Shown here in pieces: positions 19,301-28,566 of a stretch of DNA of 64,000 bases (its first letter is position 1; each line of letters opens with the position of its first letter). Under the pieces are notes generated by a model. That model saw nothing but the letters and a program-made list of their open reading frames with translations, did not search any database and was not told the DNA's origin. This stretch comes from Bacteriovorax sp. (GTDB taxonomy: Bacteria; Bdellovibrionota; Bacteriovoracia; Bacteriovoracales; Bacteriovoracaceae). The stretch lies in NCBI GenBank assembly GCA_014377485.1, contig JACMPM010000029.1, forward strand, positions 1-64,000, written 5' to 3'. Made by a program: the position numbers and the translations under genes.

Positions 19301-21974
19301 TCAATTGGTTATCAAAGGCATCTATGCAAGTCTTGCTAACATTTTTTAAATTTTCTTCAAAGGAATGGTTTAAGAATACATTGGACCTTAAGGCGACTGT
19401 ATTAACAAAATAGCCGATAGTCTGCATGATTTCAGGTTTGCTTCGACCTCTCACCGGAAGACCAACGATAATATCATCCAGGCCACTATATCGTGCCAGA
19501 GTGATTTTATAAGCTGTCAGTAAAACATTAAAAAGTGATGACTTATTTGACTTTGCATATTCGCGAATCATGGCCACCTTGTCAGTTGGCAAAGTGAAAT
19601 GAAAAGTACTCCCGACATGAGACATCGTTACAGGCCGTTTAAAATCGAGAGGTAAATCTAAGATAGGTAACGGCCCGCTTAGTTTATTCTCCCAGAAAAT
19701 CAATTGTTTATTGAGATTTTTTTCAATTATCAGATTATTCATCCATGCACTGTAATCAGCATAGGTAAATTCTGGATTTTTAATAAAACGCGGAGTCTCT
19801 TTTTTAATTAATGCTGAATAAATGATATTTAATTCCTCGAAGAAAATATCAAAACTCCATCCGTCCCAGATCGCATGGTGAACCATAAAGAAGAAAACGT
19901 AGTCATTTTTCCCTAATTCAAAAAGTTTTGCTTTATAAAGTGGTGGTTCGCTTTTATTAAAAACATACTGTGCTTCTAAATTAAGTATCTCGAGAATTTT
20001 ATCTTCGCTTGTTTTAAACGTCTCCAGGCGGGGCTTAAATCGTTGTAGGGATACATCAAGAATTTTTTGAACTGGAACTCCATCTTCTACCAAAATCGAC
20101 GTTCTGAGAGAAGGGTGTCTTTCAATAAAAATATGCAGCGTTTTTTCTAAGATATCTCTATCTATCTTTGTTTTAATCCTGATTGATGCCGGAAGATTAT
20201 GCATTAAGGTCTTAGGGTGCATCTCTTCTAAGTACCAAACTTGAAACTGATTATGGCTGACACTCAATGAGGAAAGACCACTAGAGGAAATGCCCAGAGT
20301 AGTTTCTCTAGTTTCTAATGTCCAACTTCCAATCTTATTTGAAAGAGAAATGATCGTTGGATTTTCAAAAATATCTTTTACAGATATAGATGTTTTAAAT
20401 TCGCTCTCTAAAAGAGACGCAACTTCAATAGCTATTAGAGAATGACCACCGATTTCAAAAAAATTATCTTCGACTGTTAGAGAGTTATTTAACAATACTT
20501 GTGACCATATGGCTTTTACTTTAGCTTCAACCTGGAAGTTTCGGCTAAATGAAATGTCGGATTTTTTCGTTTCTGCTACAACTGCTTTTGGGATTTTTAG
20601 TCCTGGTATAACATAGGACTTTACTCCCTTCATCGAATCTTTAACAATTATATTCATCAGAGCAACAAATGAGACCATCCAATTTTCAATTGTTGCTGCA
20701 GTAAAAAGATTTGTATTATACTGACATTCTAAAACTAGATTTTCACCAGAACTAATTGCGTTGATAAATATCTCGAAATTTTCATAATCTCTAGGAATTG
20801 TATTATAAGAAGTTTTGATATCGTTAAATCGCAGGCCTTGATCTGGGGCCTGTTGATCAATATTAAAAACAATATTTAATAAAGGCAATTGAGCAGGGTC
20901 TCTATTAATATTTTTAAGATTTTTTACAATGGCCCCGTAAGAATAGTATTGGTGGTCAAAAGCATCTAGCATTTTAGACCTGACCAATTTCATAAAAAGA
21001 TTGAAAGGCAAATCATTTTTAAGATTCGTTCTTAAGGGAAGTAGATTTACAAGGTGCCCTATTAAGTCAATCTTTCCAAGACCAGATTGGGACGCTGACG
21101 CCATACCAATCACAATGTCTTCAGAGTGAGATAGATTATAAACGAAGACATTAAGCAGCGACATAAGTGTGCTATAAAAACTACAACCTTCTCGGGCTCC
21201 AAGTTTTTTCACTTGCACAACTGTTTCATTTGGAACTAAAAAATCGAATCTAGAGCTATTAAATGTTCTAAAAGCAGGTCTTTGATAATCAATTGGAAAT
21301 GGATTTATTTCCAGAGGTGCGGCAAATTCCTTTAGCCAGTAAGATTTGTGCTCTTGATCTAATCCAAGTTTGTATTCGTTGATGGCAAAGTCTGCAAATT
21401 GAAATGCTTCTTCGCCCAAAATTATTTGATGCTTTGAAATTGCATTATAAAAATCGCTAAGTTCATTTAATAAAATGGCAAACGACCAGCCATCGCAAAC
21501 AATATGATGAGCTGATAATAAAAAAACGTAAGTTTTGGATCCTGTTTTAACCAGAGTAGCTCGATAGCATGGGCCTTTCACCAGATCATACTTAAACTGA
21601 ACTTCTGCTTTTTTTAATTTTTCAAGATCGCTTTTATTTTTTTCAGAATAATCTAAAAATAGTATTGGTTCTTCTTTATAATCTTTAACAAAAAGAGTTT
21701 TTCCATCAGCACTAAAGGCAGCACGTAGAGAATCGTGTTTTTTTAGTAATTCTTGAAAAGCAATATTGAATGTTTCTGTATTTATCGAACCATCTAAATT
21801 TATCGAAAGGGATTCGTTGTAACAAAGCGTAGCATTGCTGTCCATAGCGATCGAAGCCCAGATTTCTCTCTGAGCTTCAGTTGATGGAACTGCTTTGCTT
21901 ACAAAGCCAGATTCAAATGGATTGTAGGTAACTTTTTTTTTCAACAAGTTACCACTCATAAATCTAGAAACCAT
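16347..21974 (-). CDS. Nonribosomal peptide synthetase, C-T-C-A-T-TE
   Basis: This 1875-residue terminal NRPS subunit has six domains. C1 (about 28-455) has HHIVCDG at 156-162. T1 has FFEIGGHSL with Ser512. C2 (about 570-1000) has HHAIWDG at 699-705. A (about 1025-1515) has FTSGSTGNPKG, YGPTETT, ATGDLAR, GRNDGQVKVRGYRIE and NGKIDK. T2 has FFNIGGNSM with Ser1566. TE (about 1640-1870) has Ser1714 in GGSMGG, Asp1741 and His1858. Reading the ten specificity positions by hand gives D-I-L-Q-L-G-M-V-W-K, which differs only at two conservative positions from the classical glycine code DILQLGLIWK. The first module has no A domain. The ATG at 21974 is served by AAAGGAT overlapping the upstream stop (gap 2 bp). 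It works in the cytoplasm with the 2190-residue subunit, from which it should accept a beta-amino acyl chain. Confidence 0.96.
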   Translation of the reverse strand: MVSRFMSGNLLKKKVTYNPFESGFVSKAVPSTEAQREIWASIAMDSNATLCYNESLSINLDGSINTETFNIAFQELLKKHDSLRAAFSADGKTLFVKDYKEEPILFLDYSEKNKSDLEKLKKAEVQFKYDLVKGPCYRATLVKTGSKTYVFLLSAHHIVCDGWSFAILLNELSDFYNAISKHQIILGEEAFQFADFAINEYKLGLDQEHKSYWLKEFAAPLEINPFPIDYQRPAFRTFNSSRFDFLVPNETVVQVKKLGAREGCSFYSTLMSLLNVFVYNLSHSEDIVIGMASASQSGLGKIDLIGHLVNLLPLRTNLKNDLPFNLFMKLVRSKMLDAFDHQYYSYGAIVKNLKNINRDPAQLPLLNIVFNIDQQAPDQGLRFNDIKTSYNTIPRDYENFEIFINAISSGENLVLECQYNTNLFTAATIENWMVSFVALMNIIVKDSMKGVKSYVIPGLKIPKAVVAETKKSDISFSRNFQVEAKVKAIWSQVLLNNSLTVEDNFFEIGGHSLIAIEVASLLESEFKTSISVKDIFENPTIISLSNKIGSWTLETRETTLGISSSGLSSLSVSHNQFQVWYLEEMHPKTLMHNLPASIRIKTKIDRDILEKTLHIFIERHPSLRTSILVEDGVPVQKILDVSLQRFKPRLETFKTSEDKILEILNLEAQYVFNKSEPPLYKAKLFELGKNDYVFFFMVHHAIWDGWSFDIFFEELNIIYSALIKKETPRFIKNPEFTYADYSAWMNNLIIEKNLNKQLIFWENKLSGPLPILDLPLDFKRPVTMSHVGSTFHFTLPTDKVAMIREYAKSNKSSLFNVLLTAYKITLARYSGLDDIIVGLPVRGRSKPEIMQTIGYFVNTVALRSNVFLNHSFEENLKNVSKTCIDAFDNQLIPFQMILSKVNYSRDSSRSPIFQTFFSYQDISNRSAEINGSPYTQINIDKASTHTDLDLWIKASDEKIEGAFEYRTDLFKAVSIERFYECFFHILEGLTLNATKALNQLSSIPTRQLDLILKDWNDTNVELNNYIPFHKIFEKNAQANPHAIAVETAYTKITFGELDILSNRCANALLDQGVGRGDLVGISLSRNINLIASILGVLKTGAGYVPLDPVFPQDRLDYMLISSTPKILITEESLTDRFRSTEHKILISNIINDNRFDKILPTIVHALSDTIYVIFTSGSTGNPKGVQLTHGSVSNFLLSMNEKIGFDSFDKLLAVTTLSFDIAVLELFLPLISGGTIYLATGAEAMNGVSLKNIIEQKNISIMQATPSTWRLLLSSGWRGDKKIKVLCGGEAFPLDLSKSLIPLSGSVWNMYGPTETTVWSSCKKLSLEDQFITIGRPIANTSLYILDENRFMKPIGAIGELFIGGQGLALGYFGRNDLTIERFLPDPFIPGKKIYATGDLARFTTNGEVECLGRNDGQVKVRGYRIELGEIEAELQRIPRIREAAVITSEYRPGDVRITAFLSIENGEVLEERMLRDILSKKLPSYMIPSHFSYLQVIPKTLNGKIDKKSLKSLLIQGPAVSSLETKALKIPESNTQEILRLIWKDVLGVSELKDDDNFFNIGGNSMLAVELFSKIYLKFKINFPLSVLIETENFKIFSQKLESNLPILNSEINSAPVANAISIIPQIYKSMVAIKSTGNKNPFFCFHGVGGNILNYVTLAPATKNERPLYALQSIGLDGITHPLRSIEEMASNYIREIKLAQPEGPYLFAGGSMGGMIALEVAIQLTKRGDAIEKLIMFDTFGPNLDLKSYSNELDRPFLSKIKNALSYRSKIIVNIVQSRIYRGLGLPVPMAILLVEIERKNFEAIWKYFPKEQYNGELHLVRSTLKPTGWYSDPVMGWKGVIRGEIKTFEIDSTHENFIESPELVAVLTKLI

Positions 21975-21976
21975 TT

Positions 21977-24900
21977 CTATCCTTTAAGTAAATAATATTG
22001 CCCAGGCATCGAAGGATCCTCAACGAACCAAGCTGGATTTCCTCTTTCATCTCTACCAATTTTTGCTCCAGGCATCGGTGCTCCGCTCATGTCAAAAATT
22101 TTTGGATCAAGTTCAATATCGTTTAATTGTGATTTGTTGTTTGATGGAAATAATCCCATCTCCTGCATGGTTCTCACCGCATTTTTAAATGCATTTAAAA
22201 CTTCAACCAATTCCTGCTCGGTATGAGCAAGATTAATAAACCATGGGAATCCGTCATAAACATGAATTCCTTTATATCTTAAAATCGCAAACAACAAATC
22301 TCCACCGTTAGTGTCAGAATTCCACTTAGGTTTCATTAGAGATCCGAAATTATTCATCTCAATTGGAGCATTTTCAGTTAATAAAAATAAATTCAAATCA
22401 TCGGCAAATTTTTGTGATCTTTGATTTAATTGATCAAAGAGTAAAGCCCCACCTTCTTTTAATATTTCAAGGGCGCCTTTAGCGGCAGCTAGTGCAAGTG
22501 GATGGCGGACGAATGTTCCCGCGAAATATGTAACCCCAACTGTGGGAGTTGAATCATCCCCGTATTGCCAATGCCCACCATCTAGCGCATCCATATATTC
22601 TGCTTTACCAGAAACCACGCCAATTGGCATACCACCACCAATAATTTTTCCATAAGTACAAATATCAGCGCGGATCCCAAAATAACCTTGAGCTCCGGCC
22701 GGGTGAATTCTGAATCCGGTAATAATCTCATCGAAGATTAAACAAGTTCGTGAATCATTCGTAATTTTTCTCACTTCTTTTAAAAATTCTATTGGTTGAA
22801 AGTTACAACGACGACTTTGAATTGGTTCAATTAAAACGGCCGCCACAACTGAAGCCATTTCTCTAATAATTTTCAAAGATTCTTCAGTTCCATAATCAAG
22901 GACAATCATATTAGAAACTGCTTCAGAATTTATTCCTGGAGCGGCCGGATAGGACTTACCTGTTTTTGATCCTCTTAGTATAACTTCGTCGTTGATTCCG
23001 TGATATGAACCGCTAAAAACAATAATTTTTTCTCTACCCGTTACAGTGCGGGCAATTCTCATCGCCCCTAAAACAGCTTCAGAACCTGTGTTGCAAAAAG
23101 CAGTTCTTTCATTTCCTGTAAGTTCATTTATTAAATTGGAAACTTCGGAAACCAACTGATGTTGAGGTCCAAGCTCGATCCCATCTTCTATTTGCTTTAA
23201 AACATATTTTTTAATTCTTTCGTTTCCATTTCCAAAAAAATTAGAGCCAAAACCACAAGTCATATCAATATATTTATTATCATCTAAATCCCAAAGGCTT
23301 TGAAGAAATGATTTCTTAACAACGATAGGATAAACAATTTCTTTGCTCTCTGGTTTGAATCCAGTTACAACTCGTGGGTCAGCATGATTTTTTCGATTGT
23401 CTTGTGTGAACTTTTTAGATTCTTTTGTCTTTTCTGTATATTTTGCAAAAAATTCTTTTATCTTGTTATTTTGAGCATCTGTTAAGTGAGTATTTTTTTC
23501 TGTCGAAATGCGTGCTTGCGCACCGAAAGCTTCTTTTACATTTGTTACATTAATTTTATTTTTTTTCTCAGCAATTGATGGCATTTGTAGATTAGGAGAT
23601 CTTATTACAGGAGCGATGACAGAAGGAATTTGATTTCCACTTAAAAGCATTATCTGCTGAGACATTAGCTCTAATTGACGATTAATAATTGCCTCAAGTC
23701 CGTTTCCACCTGCATCAGGTGAATTCGGTCGAGTATTCAATTGAGGAGCATGGATAGTTGTTGAAATAGGATCTGGTGTTTCAACTTTTATTGCAACAAT
23801 ATCTACCAGGTGACTGGCCAGAAGATTTATTGAAGAATAATTTTCCATTAACTGTCGAAAAGTTACTTTCGTCTTTAATTCTTTCTTTAATAAAAGCGCG
23901 ACTTGGGTAAGAAACAATGAATCCATTCCCATTTCAAGAAAAGTTGTATCGTAATCAAAACTTCCAACTTCAACGCCGGATGATCTTTCAAAAAGCTCAA
24001 CAAGAGTTTTTTGAAGAGAAGATAACTTATCATTCATACTTTGATCCTTAGTGGTACCATGCTGAGTCGACCTATTTGCATTTACAATTAATTTATTAGT
24101 GACATTTTTTGGTTCAAGCCAATGTCTGTTATTTTCAAAAATATAAATTGGTGCAACGACTCTCTTTCTATCAGCTTCTAAAAAAAGAATATTTGCATCT
24201 ACTACTTTGATGCCTGCTAACCAAAGTTCACCTAGAGCTTTATTAAAACCCATATTTTCAAACTCTGCTTTATTCGATAACAGAGTAATAATTTTTGCAT
24301 CGGAACTAGAAATATTCGCCATTTCCTTTTTCGCTAAATTACTCAGGATATTTTTTGTTCCCACTTCCAAAAGAATAATATTTGGCAAAGATAAAACTTT
24401 ACTTATTGTGCGCAAAAACAATACTGCATCAACAATATGATTTGCCCAATATTCCGATGTTCCCATCAATTCTGATTCAAGTTCTGAAGTGACCGTTGAA
24501 TACATGGGTTCTAGAGGCGGTGAAATGGTTAATGTTTTCAAAAAATCTTTAAATTCTTCAACGGCAGGCTTCATCATGCGCGAGTGAAATGCATGTGAAG
24601 TTTTAAGTTCAATTGAAGCAATATCAAGGTCATCTAAAACTTTTTTGAAGGCTATTATAACATCGTGATTTCCAGCAACAACACAAGATTGTGATCCATT
24701 AACTGCTGCAATATCTAACTCATGCCCTGTGATAAGATCTTTTAATTTATCTTCAGAAATTCCCACTGAAAGCATCATTCCCGAAGGAAGTCGTTGCATG
24801 ATTTCAGCCCTCTTTGCGATGGCCTTCAAGCCATCTTCCAATGAAAACACACCATTTAAAGTTGCTGCTACGAACTCTCCAATGCTATGCCCGATATAAC

Positions 24901-27900
24901 CCAAAGGATTAAATCCAAGAGACTTTAATGTCATCGCCATTGAGTATTCAATGATGAAAATAGCGGGTTGAGAATAGAGCGTATTATTAAGATTTACTTC
25001 TGAATTTTCATTAAAAATAATTTCTTTGATATCAAAAATCTGGTGTTTATTAATAAGCGTGCAGCACTGATCAAAAATCTCTCTAAAAATGCCACTACTT
25101 TGATAAAGACCTTTACCCATTTCTTTATAATGGCAACCTTGTCCAGGAAACATAAAGTATAGATTTGGAATTTTGGTAAATTGACCAATTCCAGAATTAG
25201 TTGATGACAAACGGTTTAAATCAGCTTGATCCCTTGCTATTACAAAACTTCTAAATTTGTATTCTTTCCTGCCTACTTCGAGTGTGTAAGCAATTTTTTT
25301 CCACTCTGAAACTTCAGTTCGCTTTAAACAAGAGATCAATTCATTTTGCATTAATAATAACTGTTTTTCTGTTTTTGCTGAAATTTTAAACACTGAAGCA
25401 CTCTTATTCTGTTCGTCAGTAGTTTTCTTATCAATAGATTTATACTCTTCAATAATTACGTGAGCATTCGTTCCACCAACACCGAAAGCAGAAATACCTG
25501 CTCTTCTTAAAGAATAATTTTTGGGAAATGGAAGGGATTCATTCGTGATAATGAAAGGCGATTCATCCAATTCTAAATGCATATTTGGATTTTTATAATG
25601 AACAGTACCAGGAACTATTCCAGTATTTACTGCTTTTACAGCTTTGATAAAACTGGCAATACCTGCTGCAGCAGTCAAGTGGCCTAAGTTAGATTTTACA
25701 GAACTTAGATAGCAGAATTTTTTATTTGCGGTCGACTTTCTAAAAGCTTTAGTCAGAGCTTCAACTTCTATCGGGTCTCCAACAGGAGTAGCAGTACCAT
25801 GGGCTTCAATTAATCCCAAAGTGTCAGCTGTAATGCCGGCATCTTTTTGTGCTCTTAAAATGGCTTCCGCTTGCCCATAAACGCTAGGTGCAGTAAAGCT
25901 CATTTTATTAGCACCATCATTGTTGAGTCCAACACCTTTAATGACTGCTAAAATTGTGTCTCCATCATTTATAGCATCTGAAAGACGTTTAAGTACAACC
26001 ACTCCACCGCCGTCAGTAAATACTGTTCCAGAAGCTTCGCTATCGAATGATCTGCACTCAGAATTTTTGGAAAGAATTCCACCTTCAAGAAATTGATGTC
26101 CGGTGTTTGGCGCACCAGAAATAGCAATTCCACCGGCCAAGGCCATATCACAGTTTTTTAATCTCAGATTTTTTACAGCTTCGATAATTGCAACCAGAGA
26201 GGTTGAACAGGCCGTATGAACACTCAAGGCCGGTCCTTTTAAGTTGAGTTTAAAAGCCACGCGAGTAGCGATATAATCTTTTTCCAGACCAAGCATTACG
26301 TTGAAATCACCTATCATTTTTATCTTTTCAGGGTACTGATCAACAAGCCTATTATATTTTGAATTTCCCATTCCTGCAAAAATACCAATCGTTCCAGAAT
26401 AATTTTCGGGATCATATCCGGCCAGTTCAAGTCCTTCGTGGGTTAATTCTAAAAACTTTCTTTGCTGCGGATCCATAAGCTCTGCTTCACGCGGAGTCAT
26501 TCCAAAGAATTTATTATCAAAATTTTCTTGTCCCGGATAAGCTCCATGAACAAAAATGTAATTGCTTTCACTAGCTAATTCGCGATCGACTGCCGGGTTT
26601 ATAAGGACAGGATTAAAAGCTTCAATACAATTTTTGGTGTTAACAAGATTCATCCAGAATTCATCAATATTTTCTGCACCTGGAAATCTTCCAGTCATAC
26701 CAATAACTGCTATATCATTGCCGGCATGCTCAGTTGAATCTTCATGGCGCTCTAAAAAATGATCTAACTCATCTCTTTCGTTATCAATAAAATTTGAAAT
26801 TTTTCTAATGGTTGAATACTGGAAAAGATTTACAACTGTTAATTTCTTTTTAGATACCTTATTAATATCTATCAAGATTTTAATGGCCATCAGTGAATTT
26901 CCACCTAAGTCAAAAAAGTTATCGTCAATGCCGACTTGATCAATTTTTAAATACTTTTTCCAGCTGCTTAAAATTTTCATTTGAGTTGGCGTTTCTGCTG
27001 AAATAAATTCTACCGAAAGTTCCGGACGTTCATTATTAGGATTTAAAAGGTTTTTATAATCAACTTTTCCAGATGGTGTAAGTGGCACCGAATGTATTTT
27101 TATAAAGTGTCCTGGAACCATATACTCGGGAAGTTCTGAACGAAGATCAGCGCGCAAAATATTTAGGTTAACTTCTCCCAAGATATAAGCGCAGAGAGTG
27201 TTTTCTTCCTCGCCTTCAATAACTTTAACCAATCCTAGTTCCACATTATTCTGTCTCATGATTGCGAGCTCTATTTCACCAAGCTCAATTCGGTAACCTC
27301 TAATTTTAACCTGGCTGTCAATTCTACCCATGAAAACGATATTGTCGTCAGCATCCACAAAACCAATATCACCAGTTTTATAAATTCGACCATAATTTTT
27401 TGTTTCAATAAATCTATCACTAGTGAGTTCAGGCGAATTTAAGTATCCATTGGCCAGACAAACTCCTCCCAGATAAATATTTCCTTCACTGCCTTTCATT
27501 ACTTGGTTTAAATTTTCATCTAAAAAATAGACGTAAGTATTTTTAATTGCTTTTCCAATCGTCGGAAGATTAGGCCAAAATTCAGCTGGGCCTGTAAGAG
27601 TTAAGCTAGTCACAACATGCGATTCACTTGGTCCATAGTGATTGAACAAGGTTGTATGATTTAATTTTTTAAAAAATGTTCTAATATTTGTTGTAATCTT
27701 TAATTGCTCGCCAGCAGTCGTCACTTCTAAAAGCGTTGACGGATAAAGATTATTTCCAACAGCAACTTCTGCCAGATGGTTTAAGGCAACATAAGGAAGA
27801 AATAATCTGTTGACCTTTTTTTCAGAAAGTGTTTTTAGAAGACCATAAGTATCTAAGCGTTGTTCTTCTGAAATCATTACGAGATGGCCGCCGAGTGATA

Positions 27901-28549
27901 AAGTCGAAAAAATTTCTTGAAAGTGAACATCGAAACTAAGAGGAGTAAACTGCAAAGTAACGCTTTTATTTTTTAAAGTAGTCTGTTCATTTTGCCATTC
28001 AATAAGATTTACCAAGGCGTTGTGACCCATTGAGACGCCTTTAGGACTCCCAGTAGAACCGCTGGTGTAGATAATGTAGGCAAGATCTATTTTGGATTCA
28101 TCAATCACAAGACTTGAATCAGAGTATAGATTCAAATTAATTTTTTCATAAACTATAACGTCAGCTTTTGAATCTTTGAAAATATTAGCAAAACTTTGGT
28201 GAGTAATAATTTTTGAAGCTCTCGAATTTGCCACCATATATTTTAGGCGCTCTTTTGGATACTCCGGATCAAGAGGTAGATACGCCGCACCTGATTTTAA
28301 AATACCGAGAACTGTTGCTACTAGTTCAGGAGAACGTTTAAGCGAGACTCCAACGATATCACCTGGACGTACACCAGAAGTATGTAATGCTTGTGCAATT
28401 TTATTTGAAAGAGAATTTAATTCTGTATAATTTAAAACGCGATCATCCATCGACAGCGCAACGATGTCCTTCATAAGATCGACAGTATTTTCAAACAGAG
28501 TGTGAATGAACAAAACATGGCCCAGGTTAAAAGTTAAGAATCTAAACAA
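21977..28549 (-). CDS. Hybrid NRPS-PKS, A-T-KS-AT-ACP-aminotransferase
   Basis: This 2190-residue initiating subunit holds: A (13-505; YTSGSTGSPKG, YGPSES, KTGDIG, IRGYRIELGE), T (Ser552 in GGNSL), KS (612-1035; Cys781 in HTACSTS, His917 in EAHGTAT, His957 in NLGH), AT (1125-1415; Ser1222 in GHSIGEF, HAFH at 1319-1322 pointing to malonyl-CoA), ACP (Ser1544 in GMDSL) and a class III PLP aminotransferase (1680-2130; FDEIITG Asp1940, Lys1968 in TYGKIIGGG), plus a short docking tail (GNPAWFVEDP). There is no KR, DH, ER or methyltransferase. KS-AT-ACP-aminotransferase blocks make beta-amino acids in microcystin and iturin pathways. The A code reads D-V-Q-F-T-A-H-V-V-K, closest to proline signatures. 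The start is uncertain: TTG 28549 or TTG 28513; neither has a strong ribosome site. It is the first gene of the operon. Confidence 0.96.
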   Translation of the reverse strand: MFRFLTFNLGHVLFIHTLFENTVDLMKDIVALSMDDRVLNYTELNSLSNKIAQALHTSGVRPGDIVGVSLKRSPELVATVLGILKSGAAYLPLDPEYPKERLKYMVANSRASKIITHQSFANIFKDSKADVIVYEKINLNLYSDSSLVIDESKIDLAYIIYTSGSTGSPKGVSMGHNALVNLIEWQNEQTTLKNKSVTLQFTPLSFDVHFQEIFSTLSLGGHLVMISEEQRLDTYGLLKTLSEKKVNRLFLPYVALNHLAEVAVGNNLYPSTLLEVTTAGEQLKITTNIRTFFKKLNHTTLFNHYGPSESHVVTSLTLTGPAEFWPNLPTIGKAIKNTYVYFLDENLNQVMKGSEGNIYLGGVCLANGYLNSPELTSDRFIETKNYGRIYKTGDIGFVDADDNIVFMGRIDSQVKIRGYRIELGEIELAIMRQNNVELGLVKVIEGEEENTLCAYILGEVNLNILRADLRSELPEYMVPGHFIKIHSVPLTPSGKVDYKNLLNPNNERPELSVEFISAETPTQMKILSSWKKYLKIDQVGIDDNFFDLGGNSLMAIKILIDINKVSKKKLTVVNLFQYSTIRKISNFIDNERDELDHFLERHEDSTEHAGNDIAVIGMTGRFPGAENIDEFWMNLVNTKNCIEAFNPVLINPAVDRELASESNYIFVHGAYPGQENFDNKFFGMTPREAELMDPQQRKFLELTHEGLELAGYDPENYSGTIGIFAGMGNSKYNRLVDQYPEKIKMIGDFNVMLGLEKDYIATRVAFKLNLKGPALSVHTACSTSLVAIIEAVKNLRLKNCDMALAGGIAISGAPNTGHQFLEGGILSKNSECRSFDSEASGTVFTDGGGVVVLKRLSDAINDGDTILAVIKGVGLNNDGANKMSFTAPSVYGQAEAILRAQKDAGITADTLGLIEAHGTATPVGDPIEVEALTKAFRKSTANKKFCYLSSVKSNLGHLTAAAGIASFIKAVKAVNTGIVPGTVHYKNPNMHLELDESPFIITNESLPFPKNYSLRRAGISAFGVGGTNAHVIIEEYKSIDKKTTDEQNKSASVFKISAKTEKQLLLMQNELISCLKRTEVSEWKKIAYTLEVGRKEYKFRSFVIARDQADLNRLSSTNSGIGQFTKIPNLYFMFPGQGCHYKEMGKGLYQSSGIFREIFDQCCTLINKHQIFDIKEIIFNENSEVNLNNTLYSQPAIFIIEYSMAMTLKSLGFNPLGYIGHSIGEFVAATLNGVFSLEDGLKAIAKRAEIMQRLPSGMMLSVGISEDKLKDLITGHELDIAAVNGSQSCVVAGNHDVIIAFKKVLDDLDIASIELKTSHAFHSRMMKPAVEEFKDFLKTLTISPPLEPMYSTVTSELESELMGTSEYWANHIVDAVLFLRTISKVLSLPNIILLEVGTKNILSNLAKKEMANISSSDAKIITLLSNKAEFENMGFNKALGELWLAGIKVVDANILFLEADRKRVVAPIYIFENNRHWLEPKNVTNKLIVNANRSTQHGTTKDQSMNDKLSSLQKTLVELFERSSGVEVGSFDYDTTFLEMGMDSLFLTQVALLLKKELKTKVTFRQLMENYSSINLLASHLVDIVAIKVETPDPISTTIHAPQLNTRPNSPDAGGNGLEAIINRQLELMSQQIMLLSGNQIPSVIAPVIRSPNLQMPSIAEKKNKINVTNVKEAFGAQARISTEKNTHLTDAQNNKIKEFFAKYTEKTKESKKFTQDNRKNHADPRVVTGFKPESKEIVYPIVVKKSFLQSLWDLDDNKYIDMTCGFGSNFFGNGNERIKKYVLKQIEDGIELGPQHQLVSEVSNLINELTGNERTAFCNTGSEAVLGAMRIARTVTGREKIIVFSGSYHGINDEVILRGSKTGKSYPAAPGINSEAVSNMIVLDYGTEESLKIIREMASVVAAVLIEPIQSRRCNFQPIEFLKEVRKITNDSRTCLIFDEIITGFRIHPAGAQGYFGIRADICTYGKIIGGGMPIGVVSGKAEYMDALDGGHWQYGDDSTPTVGVTYFAGTFVRHPLALAAAKGALEILKEGGALLFDQLNQRSQKFADDLNLFLLTENAPIEMNNFGSLMKPKWNSDTNGGDLLFAILRYKGIHVYDGFPWFINLAHTEQELVEVLNAFKNAVRTMQEMGLFPSNNKSQLNDIELDPKIFDMSGAPMPGAKIGRDERGNPAWFVEDPSMPGQYYLLKG

Positions 28550-28560
28550 AAAGTTTTAGA

Positions 28561-28566
28561 ATTATA
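28561..28566 (-). promoter_or_regulatory. Candidate -10 box for the NRPS operon
   Basis: On the minus strand this reads TATAAT exactly. Transcription would start near 28554, which would favour the TTG at 28513 over that at 28549 as translation start. No good -35 box lies 16-18 bases upstream (ATAAGG at 17), so an activator or another promoter may be needed. Confidence 0.35.

Noticed and set aside
16405-28000. Many plus-strand open frames of 60-80 codons opposite the NRPS genes
   Set aside because: They lie fully inside strongly conserved NRPS/PKS domains on the other strand, lack ribosome sites and have no family features.
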